The notes: generated from the letters alone by a model not told the origin. Shown: positions 24,181 to 36,467, counted from the first letter of the stretch. The stretch: DNA of 64,000 nucleotides from Calliopum simillimum (GCA_951812925.1 OX638370.1:111862897-111926896); one strand, 5' to 3'. Numbers and translations: made by a program.

Positions 24181-24939
24181 AATTATATTTTATTTCAAGC
24201 TATTCGTATAGAGGCTCCTCATACACGATATTGCAGAAGAGGTTTACTCCTGAACTTTCTTGGCTGTGTTATTATCTTTGATTTGGTTCTGCGAAAAACC
24301 TGCATTTTTTCTTGTCAAATAAACTTAATTAATATTAAAACAATCGAAAAGAAATAACATATGCGCAATTTTAGTGTTTCCTCGGGCAACCTGAAAACTA
24401 ACATATGCAAAGATACACAAATATTATCAAAATTACACAAAACTATAAAGTCAAATTTTATTAAAACCTCTTATATTCCACAGAATTGTCATAACAAAAC
24501 AGATGCCAAACAACATAATTGTTTAAAGAAGTAACAACAAAACTTTGCCACCAATATCATGGCATGATGATGCACCATAAAAACAACAACAACAACAAAT
24601 GAAAATATACACAGCAACAAGAAGAACAAACAACACATCTAAACTTTGTAAATTAAAGAATTTTAATTTGAAACGACTCATGACCGGAAGTTTACAACAA
24701 ACTTTTCATAAATTCTATGAAAGTACACAAAAAATGTGCTCACATACACACATAAGCGTAGAAGTACGTTCATGCATGTGTGTAACTAAGTATATACCCA
24801 AAGGGAAACGAAAGCGCGTTGTAACGACTTCCGATACGCATTCAGGGAAGCAAGAAGCTGCTTCCAACGCTATTCTCACTGCATATATTTTTTAACACAA
24901 CTTGCCATTGCTCTGATACTCCCAAACTAACAACAATGC

Positions 24940-25810
24940 TATTTTGAAGGAGTTTTAGGCAAAAGTGTCAATTTGCTGTCTGATAGAATATGGATGTTTA
25001 TTCGACAGGGAAGCCTTCTTTCGTATTCCCTCAGGCAAAAGCTCGATTGCATGCACTACCGCCTGAAGCACTGAGTTTTCTTGGCTCATGCATGCGAATA
25101 TATGTTTATGCGGCTAGAGCACGCTTACAACAGCTCGAACGCCTGTGTACCATAATTGGTAATCACCGACGAATAAAGGTCGTTCCTTTTCCCAGGTATT
25201 TCTGCTTGGGCACACAGTAATCACTGATTGAGTTCCAGTTTGTGTTCAGCTCCTCTCTTATGGCGGACTGTTCAATAGTTCCAGCCCTACCTCTGTCCGG
25301 TAACATATGTTAGCTTCGAAACTTAGTGCTTCTTTCCTTATCTCCAGATGTAAAGGTAGCAATCAAACGCTATTTTTGTAGATTCTGTAATTGAAATGCA
25401 AGCCATTCTTTGAAGTCTGGGTCTGACGATTGCTGTGTGTATTCAGAGGCTAAGTTTCTGCTCTTGCCTTCTGAATTGTGTTTTATAGATGAGGGTAAGC
25501 TTTTTATCTAGAACTACACAAAGATATTTGATCTGGCTAGAAAATGGCATAACTATTCTATTGAGAATGGGTTCCCGGATGATTTCCTAGTTCGTTTTTT
25601 GTTTTGAGGATTAATCTTCAGACCAGAGTATTTGTATCATCCATATACTAAGTCAAGTGCCTTTTGTAATCTGGATGAGACTGTGTCTTCATCGAATAAA
25701 GATTGCAACATCGTCAGCATATGTCAAGAGTGAAAAAGTAATTTTCTGCATGGGTCATTACAGGCTTAACATTAATTTTATCAAAGGCCTTCTCATACAT
25801 AAAGAAAACT
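24940..25810 (-). pseudogene. RNase H-bearing LINE relic (RT and RNase H fragments)
   Basis: Read on minus, 25800-25720 gives YEKAFDKINVKP, resembling RT motif A. Near 25712 AYADDVAIFI is RT motif C. It continues GLKINPQNKK, and FSSQIKYLCVVLDKKLT around 25510-25560 resembles the '.F...KYLGV.LD.KLTW' block. Near 25060-24980 VLQAVVHAIELLPEGIRKK followed by a DSKLTLLP-like segment matches the start of RNase H. Stops and frame changes break every block. The order RT then RNase H fits the I/LOA-type LINEs. Confidence 0.6.
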
Positions 25811-26563
25811 GTTGAATATGCATGCAAAAATATTAAATATGGAGGCGTAACAGGAACGAAAACAACAATAACAAGCAACAATAACAACAAGTTTTGCAGC
25901 AGCATTGTTACCAACTTTAGCACTTAAAAATGCAACTGCAATGGTGACGTTTGCTGCAATTGGTCTTGTTATTGCATTGTCGGTTGTAATGAGATTTTAC
26001 ACTCACAAAAATTAAAATGTTGTTTCAGCAATAGTAATTTGCATTTGAATGGAGCCATGGGGTGTACCTTGTCAAATTTTTGTTGAAAATATTTATTTTA
26101 GTGCTTTGCATGTATTTAATTTAATGCTTCAAATTTGTTACAAACATCTGGAATTCACTAAATAGTGATTTAAAAAGTATTTCGAACTTCGGCAAATTCA
26201 AGCAGTTCATTTTTGTTCATTTTTCGCGTTAAAATCTTGTTTTAATTAAATTGAAAATTTTTATCTTTTTATTTTTTAAATTTCCAGATATTTATAAATT
26301 TTAGTATTATTATTTATTCGTATTAGTTATAATGTATCTTATTATATAACTGGCTGTGTCACCTCTAGTATGTAAGACCTAAATTGTTTGTTAGATTTTA
26401 CGTAAATAGTTTAATTATGAACTGAAAATGTATTGACCATCTCTTATTGTACGTTAAAAGAATCAATTTCTTATTGTACTAATGACTGTTGTTTTTTTAA
26501 ATAAATAAATATAAATAAAGAAATAATATTCTAGAAGTTTGCCTCTAAAAATATTAAAATCTA
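25811..26563. other. AT-rich non-coding stretch
   Basis: I see no gene or recognisable repeat apart from simple AT-rich sequence. Confidence 0.45.
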
Positions 26564-26713
26564 AACCCTTTAATGACTATAGTACAGACAAGTATGTTTC
26601 CCAACGCAACATTTGTTTTGATAAAAGTTTTCTTACGCCCCCCATTGTATCGATTGAATAATTGTTATTTTGAAATAGCTTCGCGTTTTTGGACCTGGTC
26701 ATTAAAGGGTTAA
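26564..26713. mobile_element. piggyBac-like MITE, ~145 bp
   Basis: Inverted ends CCCTTTAATGAC and GTCATTAAAGGG are flanked by TTAA on the right and the one-step-decayed CTAA/TAAA on the left. CCC...GGG ends with a TTAA target are typical of piggyBac. The size and lack of ORF mark it as non-autonomous. Confidence 0.6.
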
Positions 26714-27309
26714 AAAAGAAACCAGTGTCCTAACCAAACTAAAGTAAACTCTACAAAATGTTTGTACATAACTTTATTGTATTTTTAATAAAGTTAACTT
26801 TTTCTGCATATTTTTGTCTCATAGTTTTACATTTGAAGGGGAATATTTTTATTTAAAAAGTTTTTATTTTGCATCGCATGTTTTGTTCGCACATACAAAT
26901 GTTGTTTTCATATTGTTGCCCTGGTTTTTCATTGTTTTCAATACATTTTTTTTTGTACAATAATTCTGTTGACAACATAACCATGCACTTTGGCGAAACT
27001 TTTTAATTAAATTTTGTTGAATATACACATCCTAATAATTATGAGAATATAATTGCTATACATCAAGTGTTCGTCCGAATAGCTACTTAATTTGATATAA
27101 AAATTACTTTTATATGATAATATGGCTAGAGGGGAAGAAAAGTAGAAAACATCTGGTTTTATCTTGATTTTCGCAAAAGTTACAAACTAAACGAAAAAAC
27201 CAAATGTAATGAGCCATCTTTTAAAGAAGTATTTCAAGTGAGCAAATTCTAAAAATATTCTTATACAGATCGAAATGCACATTAGATAATATCGATTCCC
27301 ATACAAAAA
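26714..27309. other. AT-rich non-coding stretch
   Basis: I see nothing recognisable here. Confidence 0.4.
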
Positions 27310-28185
27310 AAAAAAAAAGTTAGCTGTGAGCCCCCATTTTGAAAGCTTATCGGTTTTGACTTTTAAGGGAAAAAAAAAATTTTTTTCGACCTCTAAATAA
27401 TACGTTATTTGATTTTTTCCTATTGCTCCGCTATTTGACGTCCGATCATCAAGTATGGTATATCATTGAAAATGTCTTGATGTGGATTATATTCCATTCA
27501 TAAAAGTAATTTATCTCAAATGTTTTTTCGACTAGTTATACTCATTGTATGAAATCTACCACCCTAAGAAGCCAAAGGCAGTTCATAGAATTGAAGCCTA
27601 TAAAAAATCATATAATTCATCACTACAAAAATTCCTCAAATTGTTGAAATTGAAGAAGTTATAGCAAATCTAAGACCTCAGTACAAAATAAAAAAACAGG
27701 ATGTTTCAAAAACGAAAATCGCCCCCTAAAACTATGCAATATTCTTTTTTTATTGATCTGCATATTGTTTGAAATGTCAAATGTTAAAACAAAAAGAATA
27801 TTGCATAGTTTTAGTCGGCGATTTTCGTTTTTGAAAAATCCTGTTTTTTTATTTTGTACTGAGGTTTTAGATTTGCTATAACTTCTTCAATTTCAATAAT
27901 TTCAAGAAACTTTGTAGTGTTGAACTATATGATTTTTTATGGACTTCAATTCCATGAAGTGCCCTTGGCACCTTATGGTGGTAAAAACTGAGATAATGTG
28001 TTCAACTAGTCGAAAAAAACATTTGAGATAAATTACTTCTATGAATAAAGCCCACATCGAGAAATTTACAACGATATACTATACTTGATGATCGGACGTC
28101 AAATGGCGGAGCAATAGGAAAAAATATAATAGTGTGTTATCAAAACCGATATGCTTTCAAAATGGGGGCTTACAGCAAACTTTGG
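27310..28185. mobile_element. Foldback element, arms ~0.4 kb
   Basis: The left arm 27310-27750 (GCCCCCATTTTGAAAGC; GACGTCCGATCATCAAGTAT; AGACCTCAGTACAAAATAAA) is inverted at 27790-28180 (ATACTTGATGATCGGACGTC; GCTTTCAAAATGGGGGC). Identity is high, and the loop is about 40 bp. It has no coding capacity. Confidence 0.85.
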
Positions 28186-29125
28186 ATTGGTTCATTGTCC
28201 CATACAAAAAGTTCAAATCAAAATTTTGTCGAGAAAGTGGTGTTTGTCATAAATAATCTCTTATTAGATTGGGATGAATCAATGATTTTTCATCAAAAGT
28301 ATGTTTTCCTGTTCAGGATGGCAATGGAGTTGCAAATTTTTTTATTAATTTATAATATACTTCTTTTCTTTATCTCTAATTTTTACCGAATTTTCTTATA
28401 GATTGAGCGCTAGACGGACTTGAGTATGCAAAATATGAGTAACGAAAACTGAGCTGAGATTCTCATAAGTCTGATTACAAGTAACAAAAAAGTGGATGCT
28501 GTCAGGATCTGCGGTGGTACATGTTTTTAGGCCCCTACCCCGGTCCAGCCTAAGCATGGTTTTTAGTTTTCAGTTTTTATGGCAATTTATGTTAAATCGG
28601 GTCCTTCCTTATTACGAATTTGATCCTGAATTAGCCCTGCACAAAAGTGAAAAAATCACTGTTATAGGGTCTACTAAAAACTATATAGCAAAAACAGCAA
28701 ATAGTAAAATTAATTTTCGCTAATGAGTACGGATAGCAAAAATTACCCTTAACCAGCCGTACTTTAACTATTTTTCAATTGGACCACTACATCTCAAGTT
28801 ATAAGCCTTTAAAAAAAGGATATCTCGCAATAACATATAAAGGCTATTTCCGGACCGAAAAACTATAAACTCAAAATTATATTATTCTTACCAATAACAA
28901 TATTTTATTGCAAAAATTCCAATAAATTGATTAAAAATATTGCTATATTCGAATAATGCCCATTAATTCATCATGGAAAATATACTTTTGATGAAAAATC
29001 ATTGTTTTATCAGAAGTTACTAAGAGATTCTTTATGAAAAACACCTCTTGCTAGACGAAATTTTGATTTGAACTTTTTGTATGGGGTGATGAACCAATCC
29101 AGCAAAACGGTAAGCACCTCTGAAT
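28165..29125. mobile_element. Second foldback element abutting the first
   Basis: CATACAAAAAGTTCAAATCA, CATAAATAATCTCTTA and GATTTTTCATCAAAAGTAT (28200-28310) are inverted at 28905-29110 (ATACTTTTGATGAAAAATC; TGATTTGAACTTTTTGTATG). The inner region, 28420-28860, is unrelated AT-rich sequence with a CCCCTACCCCGGTCC patch. Its left terminus overlaps the right terminus of the 27.3-28.2 kb element, so the two share an end. Confidence 0.75.
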
Positions 29126-30221
29126 CCCCCGTACCCGAATTAGGTAAGAATGACCTATCCCCGCCAGACCAAAAAAAAGGTGCCAAAAACTACTACAGTG
29201 TTATTTATGTTTCCTCCCTCCCATCGACCAAAACATTTTTAAGTTAATCGGAGACCATGACCCGTGAAACTTGGTCGAACTAGCGTGGAACTCCCCATAT
29301 ACATACGTGTAATACCAACCCAACCAACAACAAGTGTAAAAAAAAACCCTAAAATAAAAATAAAAAATAAAAAAACGCCAATTTAATTTAGATATGGTAA
29401 ACATTTAGTGGTGAGTAACTGGATACATTCCAATATAATGCTCAATGCTTTGATAAAAAAATATATAAAAATATGATGCATACTTTTTGGAGTGAAATTA
29501 AATGATGCGTATACTAAAAGTTTAATATGACTCAACCCTAAAAGCACACATATGTTAATTAATAAAGGTTTTTCATTGAAACTTCTTACATACTCGTATC
29601 AATCTGATTTTTTATTACACAAAATTCTTCGACTAAATTTCTTATCCTTATATAGTACATGTGGCCTTATGCTCTCTCTCTAAGAAAAGTTACAGGAAAA
29701 TACAATATATAAAAGAGTTTTTTCTTTATCAATAGAAGTCATAGCAGCAAGGAAGGAGTGCCAATAAAAGTCATCTCATCGCACATTGTGATTTTTATTA
29801 AAAAAAAGCTAATCATAAGTCAAAATATGAATTGTTAATTAGATGAACAAATCAAACAATGTGCGCACGAAGTCAGAATTTTGTCACATTCTATAGAATC
29901 ATCTTTGGTCATTTTATGCAATTGATTTGGCATATAATCTCAGTTGATAACGAGACATCTCGTCAGTGTCATACGTTTTGGTCTTCTAAAGTGATTGCAT
30001 ACGATTTTTTTGCTTTGTTTCTTTGAATTTGCGGTCTATTGTGTTACATAACGTGGTATGTTTCCTTCGGCGAATTCAATATATATTTGTAATATTTGTA
30101 TTTCTTTTAAGGCAATTTTTATAATATCATTTTAATAACATCATTAAAAAAAAAATCTTTAATTCTTATTTTGACATTTTTATAAAAAGTTACAGTTAAA
30201 AAGTGCACCAAAAGTACAATG
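29126..30221. other. Non-coding stretch
   Basis: About 29160-29300 has more balanced composition (CCCTCCCATCGACC; CCATGACCCGTGAAACTTGG) and may be part of an element. I cannot assign it. The rest is AT-rich. Confidence 0.4.
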
Positions 30222-30347
30222 ACGGGATTCTTGAAAACGTGTAAAAGTCTCGAAAACCTCGTAAACTCGTAAAAGTTATCAAAATCAATACGAAATTTGA
30301 CAGTTTTACGAGGTTTTCGAGACTTTTACACGTTTTCAGGAATCGCC
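30222..30347. repeat. Short hairpin element, ~45 bp arms
   Basis: GATTCTTGAAAACGTGTAAA + AGTCTCGAAAACCTCG pairs with CGAGGTTTTCGAGACT + TTTACACGTTTTCAGGAATC. The loop is about 40 bp. It is flanked by AT-rich sequence, and it is either a tiny MITE or a hairpin-forming site. Confidence 0.7.
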
Positions 30348-30643
30348 TTAATGTTTTTTTTTTTTATTTGAGAAAGGGAAGATAATCTGAAATAAATTAA
30401 AAAAAGAATTTAAAATTTTCTAAGGCATTTCTTCCATTTTCGGTGAAAAGTTATACAAATAGAAAACAATGTAAAAAAAATTTTATAAATCATAGCGGGA
30501 AATATATTATATTTACTTTTGGATAATTACCCATATATGTAATCATGTTCTTTTCCGACGCAAAGGACTGTCGTATTTTCATTCGAATAGCATTATTACT
30601 ATGATACCAACGACAATGCGACATTTGCTTAAGTTGAAATACT

Positions 30644-30785
30644 AGATGGGGTGAAAAGTAACCTAATTGGGAATGAAAAATATATTTTTGAAAAATTTTT
30701 ATTTTATTTTATTCAATGCAGTCCCCTTTTAGGTCGATACACTTATTCCAGGGATTTTCCAACTTTTTGATCCCATCCAAAAATT
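30644..30785 (-). pseudogene. mariner 3' end fragment
   Basis: On minus it reads LDGIKKLENPWNKCIDLKGD, the conserved end of mariner transposase, then a stop and an AT-rich tail. The terminal TTACTTTTCACCCCATCTAG is a mariner-type inverted repeat end. The fragment stops abruptly at 30785, where a LINE begins. Confidence 0.8.
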
Positions 30786-30801
30786 AATTTTCGAGAAAAC
30801 T

Positions 30802-31640
30802 TTGGGGGACAAGGAAGTAGCCCTCTATTCATCTATTGACATACAGGGAGCCTTTGACAACATGTCACTTAAGCCAATTGAGGGAGCATTGATTAGAAAG
30901 GAAATACCCGAAATGATCATTTATTGGGTCCTCAACATTCTTAAAAACAGGATAGTTATCTATGAAGTGGGTACAGAAAGATTAACTGTGATGACAATTA
31001 AAGGATGCCCCCAGGGAGGTGTACTGTCACCGCTTCTATGGATACATGTCATTAACGAATTAAAAGAATTTCTAGATAATCACAAATTCGAGGACCAAGG
31101 CTTTGCTGATGATTTGATCATATGGTTAGAGGCAAATTTGACTCTACCGTAACTAAACGAATGCAACTAGCTCTCAACTTAGCTCTAGGCTGGTGCAGAG
31201 AGAAAGGACTTGGAAATAACCCTAGTAAAACCACACTGATACCCTTTACCCGGAGGAGAAAGCTAAACTTAAAATCTTTAAACTTAGGGAAAACGATGCT
31301 AACAGTTTCCGTGGAGATGAAATTTTTAGGAATAATCCTAGATAAAAGTCTAACTTGGAACAGTCATCTATTATACATAATAAATAAAGCCTTAAGAATA
31401 AAATATGCTTGCCAAAGGGTGTATGGTAAAACATGGGGACTGCGGCCAAAAATGATGGCATGGTCTCACCATCACTGTACCAATGATAACTTATGCTTCA
31501 TTAGCATCGTGGCCAAGGTAGACCAAGTAAAGGTTCAGAAGGAACAAAACAGGATCTTTAGAAAAGCCTGCTTGGGTGTCACAAAGGCACTAAGCTCTAA
31601 GCATGATTACAGAACACACTCCTCCTCACGTTATGGTTAA
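30802..31640 (+). pseudogene. Reverse transcriptase, two frames
   Basis: The first frame (30802-31152, 116 residues) carries RT motifs A to C, including GFADDLI. The second (31122-31640, 172 residues) carries the thumb region. They overlap by about 30 nt, so one indel near the DD motif separates them. The upstream endonuclease domain is absent, as in a 5'-truncated insertion. Confidence 0.8.
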
Positions 31641-31844
31641 AAAAGAAGCAGCCTGTGCGGCCCTCATTTATAACAACTTAAAGAAGGCAATCTAACAGGA
31701 CACGTCAAAATCCTGGATGTGTTACACCATGTCTTACAATTTCCGATAAGTTATGTGAAAAGTTTGTTTTCTCTAGAAAATTCAAAGTGATCATCAATGA
31801 TCGCGCCCCATGGGGGTCGTGCTGCAATGTGAAAAAAAGCTTCC

Positions 31845-32096
31845 ATTTTTCAGGCGGAGGTCTACGCTTTAGAGTTGTGTGCCAGAGAATGTCTAAGAAT
31901 GTCTAAAATAATGGCTTTTTCAATACACTCAAAGCTTGTCTGGGAGTGTTTTGAACTTCTTCAAGCCCTATACAGTAGGAACGGTGTTACTCTTGTCTGG
32001 ATACCAGGGCACGAGGGGCATGAGGGCAATGAGCGGGCCGATTGCTTGGCCAAGAGGGGGGAACTAAATTCTTTCATAGGCTCAGAACCCTTCTGA
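31845..32096 (+). pseudogene. RNase H domain of the LINE
   Basis: The block FQAEVYALELCARECLRMSK matches the start of LINE RNase H, with its active-site Glu. The terminal GHEGHEGNERADCLAKRG has the conserved His and Asp. The active-site Asp usually found in a 'SDSQ' block is replaced or lost (IHSKLVW). There is a stop after SEPF. Confidence 0.75.
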
Positions 32097-32566
32097 GTGA
32101 ACAACAGCTAGAAAAATAACTTAACTCGGGAATGGCAAGAGAACAGCGTGATCGACCACTGGAGAGCCCAGGAAGGCATACGACAAGCAAAAAGGTAGAA
32201 GCTGTTTTACATCTCAGTAGAAAAGATATACAAACTTAGAGTGAAATAATGACAGGTCATTGTAAACTCAATTATTATCTAAAAAAAATTGGGTTTCGTA
32301 GACGATGTTTCCTGTAGACTCTGCGTAAAAGACTTGGAAACAGCAGAACATGTGCTATGCACTTGCCCTGCTGCGCTTAGACGCAGAATTTAGTACTTAG
32401 GTGCCGAAATTTTGGATTCAAATGACATAGGTAAAATTAACTCCATGGCAGTGACAAGATTTATAGATAGTCTGGAACTGTACTAATAGGAAAAGAGGCT
32501 GTACAAAAGATCTTTCAGGTCGCAGTACAATCCAGAACCTTTTAAATAATAATAAAATAATAAATT

Positions 32567-34008
32567 GAAAGGTATAATTTGATATGAAAAGTGTTTCATT
32601 TAATTTTAAAAGAGATAATAATAATGTGGAAAAGGTTTAACTTGGCATGGAAACCTGTATATTTTAAAATATTCTTCTTCTTTTCCTTCTGATGAAAATA
32701 AAAGAAGCTTGAATATGAGATCAACATTTCAAGCAATTACTGAAAAATGATCAAACAGTTGTTATTATGCATTTTGTTTTGAATTGTGCTCATACTCCAC
32801 TATATTTTTATATGCCTAGGTGGGTACACTAAATACGTCTTAAAGTCTTATTATAGCGCGCATGGGTATGATATCGCTTATTTATCTATAAAATACTAAA
32901 ACTCATAATAATTCTCAATCAATACTACACAGTTTAATACTTATCAGATGATATTTGTATTAATAACAAGTATCAATATTTGACTAAAACGCTGTAATAA
33001 ACATATAAATGATATTATCTGACAAATGCAAAACCTAGCCCACTTTTTTACGTCCGCTACGTCACAACGTCATAAAAACTCCAAAACAAAACAAATAAAA
33101 GAAACTAAAATATACAACTTAAACCCAAAAAAAAAAAAAAAGATTCGAACTACGAAAAAAGCTCACGCGCACATAAAGAGTGAGCTTCAGGTGTTAAAGT
33201 ATCAACAGACTTGCAGATACTTAAATGGTTATATAAGTATGTCGGCGGCTATTTTGTAATTGCGTACGTATGTATATTGCAACGTTATAAACAATATCAA
33301 ACAAGTTTGGATATCAAAATCGATGTAGCAGTTTGATTTGGTACGCTACAGCCCATGACTAAAATTTCAGAATATTACACGCCTGATAAAGAGCTTAAGC
33401 GTAAGATGTGTCAAGGTAAAATAAGTCAAGCGAATGCGATTTTTTCTAGAAAAACGGTTCCAACCAATAAATTCCTCGCTTATCAGGTCATTAACTATGC
33501 AAAAACCTGCACTTGTTCGTTATGCATGGTTTTTCTTTATAAAAAAAACTAATCAAATTAAAACTGATCGTAATTGAGCGTCTAAGCGAGTTATTGTATT
33601 TTTCCACTTGGTTATTTCTTCAACTACGTTTCTAAGTTCGAAGAAAATGACTCTCAAAACTGAATATAGAGAGAGTTTTTGAAAAACTATAGCTGGTCTT
33701 CTTTGAGAGCTATTGAATTTATATAATTTTTTTGGGGCCTTCTGTTCAAAAATTTAATTGAAATCAAAGGTTTCGATCTTCTGGGAACATCTTCCAGTTT
33801 TATCAAAAACAAACATGCAACCACAAAAAAATGTTAATGCTTTTCGATATTTAAGTCCTCATATTGAGCGCTAATAACCCTGTAGGACCGGCAGAGACAA
33901 TTGTCTCAATAGTCCCATCTTTAGTCTATTTATTTAGTAAGTAAACCAAAAGGGACTACACCTAAAACTAGAATAAATTCACTTAAATTACACAGTCCCA
34001 CAAAGTTT
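32567..34008. other. Non-coding stretch
   Basis: I see no gene. The short open frames near 33026-33259 and 33355-33552 are A-rich and show no family motif. Confidence 0.45.
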
Positions 34009-34602
34009 AACCGACATTCAGACCCAGAAACCAGACTATATATTTCCGAAGTTTTTTGATACGCTAAATCCAATTCTGGTCTCAAAAATGCTCTATCAGC
34101 TCTGGTTTTTGAGGTATCTTAACCTAAAAGTGCAAAAAACGCCTTTTTCGACTTTTTTGATGTTATGTAGCTTTAAGTACAAGTTTTCTTCTTTCATATA
34201 GCGTTGAGTTTACTCAAATATCTTTTTTTTCTGAAATATCGCATTTTGAAGTTTAGCCCCATATTCTGTCTATTTTATCTCAATTGATTTTCAGGTATAG
34301 GAAAATTTACAAACAGGAAAACTTCAAAACTGCAAAAAAGATATTTCAGCAAACTCAACGCTATTTGAAAGAAGAAGATTTGTAAATAAAGAACCCAACC
34401 TTTAATTTTGGTCGAATAAAAAATCCGCTACATAACCTCAAATATAGGCAAAAACGATGTTTTCTGCACTTTTAGGGAAGGATATCTCAAAAACCAGAGC
34501 GGATGGAGCATTACTGATGCCAGATTTTGATTCAGCGCATCAAAAACCTTTGGAAATATATAGTCTATAGTTTCTGAGTCTGAGATGCTGTCGGCCTGTA
34601 TT
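34009..34602. mobile_element. Foldback element, arms ~220 bp
   Basis: CAGACCCAGAAACCAGACTA, CCAATTCTGGTCTC, TCTGGTTTTTGAGGTATC and CGTTGAGTTTACTCAAATAT are inverted in the right half (GATATCTCAAAAACCAGAGC; ACTCAACGCTATTTGAAAG). Arms are moderately diverged, and the loop lies near 34270-34310. Confidence 0.7.
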
Positions 34603-34719
34603 ATCAATTGCAAGAAAAATGGTGAAAATGTACTGCATAATCTATCATTATTACTACTTTAAAGTGGTCCAATTGCATATATATATTGTGTAAGTGAAGT
34701 TATAACGTTACTGACTGCA

Positions 34720-34920
34720 TACTGCTTAGCAGTTCATCGATTGTGAAGATGTGCAAACGATAGTGTATCGGTCTAATGAGTTGCGCTGCGTGGAGAGACC
34801 TGAGCTCAAATCCTCCTCTCGGTGATTTTCAATTCCAATTTTTAAATTTCTATTAATTTGTACACAATCTGTCTGATGAGCCTTCGGAGCCGAGGTATAA
34901 AAAAATAAAAACAATTTAAT
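34720..34920 (+). repeat. Possible tRNA-derived SINE fragment
   Basis: CGGTCTAATGAG resembles a pol III A box, and GAGCTCAAATCCTCC, about 45 nt later, resembles a B box. An AT-rich tail ends in poly-A near 34920. No full cloverleaf can be drawn, so this is not a tRNA gene. Confidence 0.3.
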
Positions 34921-35095
34921 AAAAAAAATGTTCATCTGCACTAGGATTCGAAAATCAGAAATCTATAACAAACTTTTTGACACATTCGCCTATGAAACCT
35001 TTTGACGTTTTTGTGTAAAATTTGTAAATTAAAATAAATTTTTTGAAATACATAAGTAAAATATAAAAAAAATTGGCTTTTTTCTGGTCCAAATG

Positions 35096-36381
35096 TAGGG
35101 GAGACTGGAGACTGTCAAATGTGCCCCAGGTACGGGGCACATCTGACATTGCAAGGGGCACATTTGACACTCACAAAAATAACACAGAAACATCAAACAA
35201 AACATTAATACATATATTTTTTTCATATAAATACAAATTATAAGTATGTATGTACTAACGAAGACTTATTTCATATATAAATGTGAGAAGTCGATGTCAA
35301 ATACGTATTTAGTGCGTGAATGTGTCAGGCAAACATCTTCGTTTCCGGTTTTATAAAAACCCAATTTAATGGTGAAACTCTTCTCAAATAACTGATCTTG
35401 TATCAAGTATAGCTAATTACTTCTACAATATCTCCCACATAAAAAAATGGGTTTTTGGATTTTTCGCCAGATTTCCCAAGGACAATATATAAGTATAAAT
35501 TACAATTTCCAACAACGCCCCTAATGAAAACATCAACATAAAATGTTAGTTAAGACCCAGTTTGATGGAAATTTCTTTGGTCTGGATTTTGAGTTACACC
35601 ATCGTCAAGATATCTGCAGCGCTTTCACATGATGGGGCTTACTTCCAATCAATTTTATAATTATTAAAAACTTCGCATAAATGATGAACTTTGTCAATAT
35701 GCTTACTTCGGGAATTCATCCATCCAGATTTTCAAATTTAAATAAGTGGTAGAGGTCCTGGAAAGCATCTATTCAAAAATCTAAATCAAATGAAATGGAT
35801 TTTGTGTCGGAAGTCGGAGTTTCTATCTGGTTTCCGATATTAGAAATAGCGTATTTAACTTTTTTTCATCGCCATCGCATCTGTTCGTATTCATTTTGTA
35901 ATGGTATACCATATCTTTAAAAAGATAATACTAAAAAATCGTCTAAAATACAAAAACATATGTCTGGACGAACGTCAAATGTGCCCCTTCGGCAAAAGTC
36001 AAATGTGCCCCAAAATCTCTTGAAGAATTAAAAATATTTTAAAATTAAAACTATTTGATCTTGATAAAAAACACTTTTATTCTATTAATTATAAAGGTTA
36101 GTGCTACCAAATTTTCGTACTAACTTTTAAAAAAAATTACAACTTTATTTGCAAAACCCTTACGAACAAGATGTCGAAAATTACAAAAAAATACACAAAA
36201 AGTTAAAAAAGCGTATTAGCGCGGGAGGAGTTGAAAAAGAACTGCCAAAGTTCATTACGTTGCTTCCACTTTAATTAGTTATGTTTCTGCATTTCAGGCT
36301 TTTGGTTCGAAAGGCGTGTTCACACCGAAAATGGCAAAGTCAAATGTGCCCCGGTGTCAAATGTACCCCAGCTTACCCTTA
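35096..36381. mobile_element. Element B: TIR element with repeated CAAATGTGCCCC motif
   Basis: The left end is TAGGGGAGACTGG. The right end is the diverged inverse of TAAGGGTAAGCTGGGG. GTCAAATGTGCCCC occurs on plus near 35117, 35974, 35999 and 36342 and as CAAATGTACCCC near 36358. It is inverted as GGGGCACATCTGAC and GGGGCACATTTGAC near 35135 and 35155. The body is 1.29 kb, AT-rich, with no ORF of note. Confidence 0.75.
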
Positions 36382-36467
36382 TGCATAAGGAGACAATTGG
36401 TTACGTCCAATGACAAACAATACAAAACGTTAATATATGTGATGGGACCAGAATTTCGGCTAGTCGG

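Larger units (their letters stand above)
30786..32566 (+). mobile_element. 5'-truncated LINE with RT, RNase H and CCHC-like tail (I/LOA type), dead
   Basis: RT frame 30802-31152 has SIDIQGAFDNMS (motif A), GCPQGGVLSPLLW (motif B) and GFADDLIIWLEA (motif C with the catalytic DD). A frameshift near 31122-31140 moves to a second frame, 31122-31640 (NPSKTTLIPFTRRRK; FLGIILDKSLTWNSHL). RNase H follows at about 31845-32096 (QAEVYALELCA; VWIPGHEGHEGNERADCLA). The end, about 32312-32395, has CRLCVKDLETAEHVLCTCPA, a Cys/His tail. It closes with an AATAATAAAATAATAA tract near 32548. Order and domains match RNase H-bearing LINEs. Frameshifts and stops show it is inactive. Confidence 0.85.

Noticed and set aside
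24599..24895. 98-codon plus-strand frame
   Set aside because: Lys/Thr-rich composition, no motif, no splice or promoter context. Expected by chance.
28132..28401. 89-codon plus-strand frame with hydrophobic end
   Set aside because: Lies across the arms of foldback elements. Not conserved coding.
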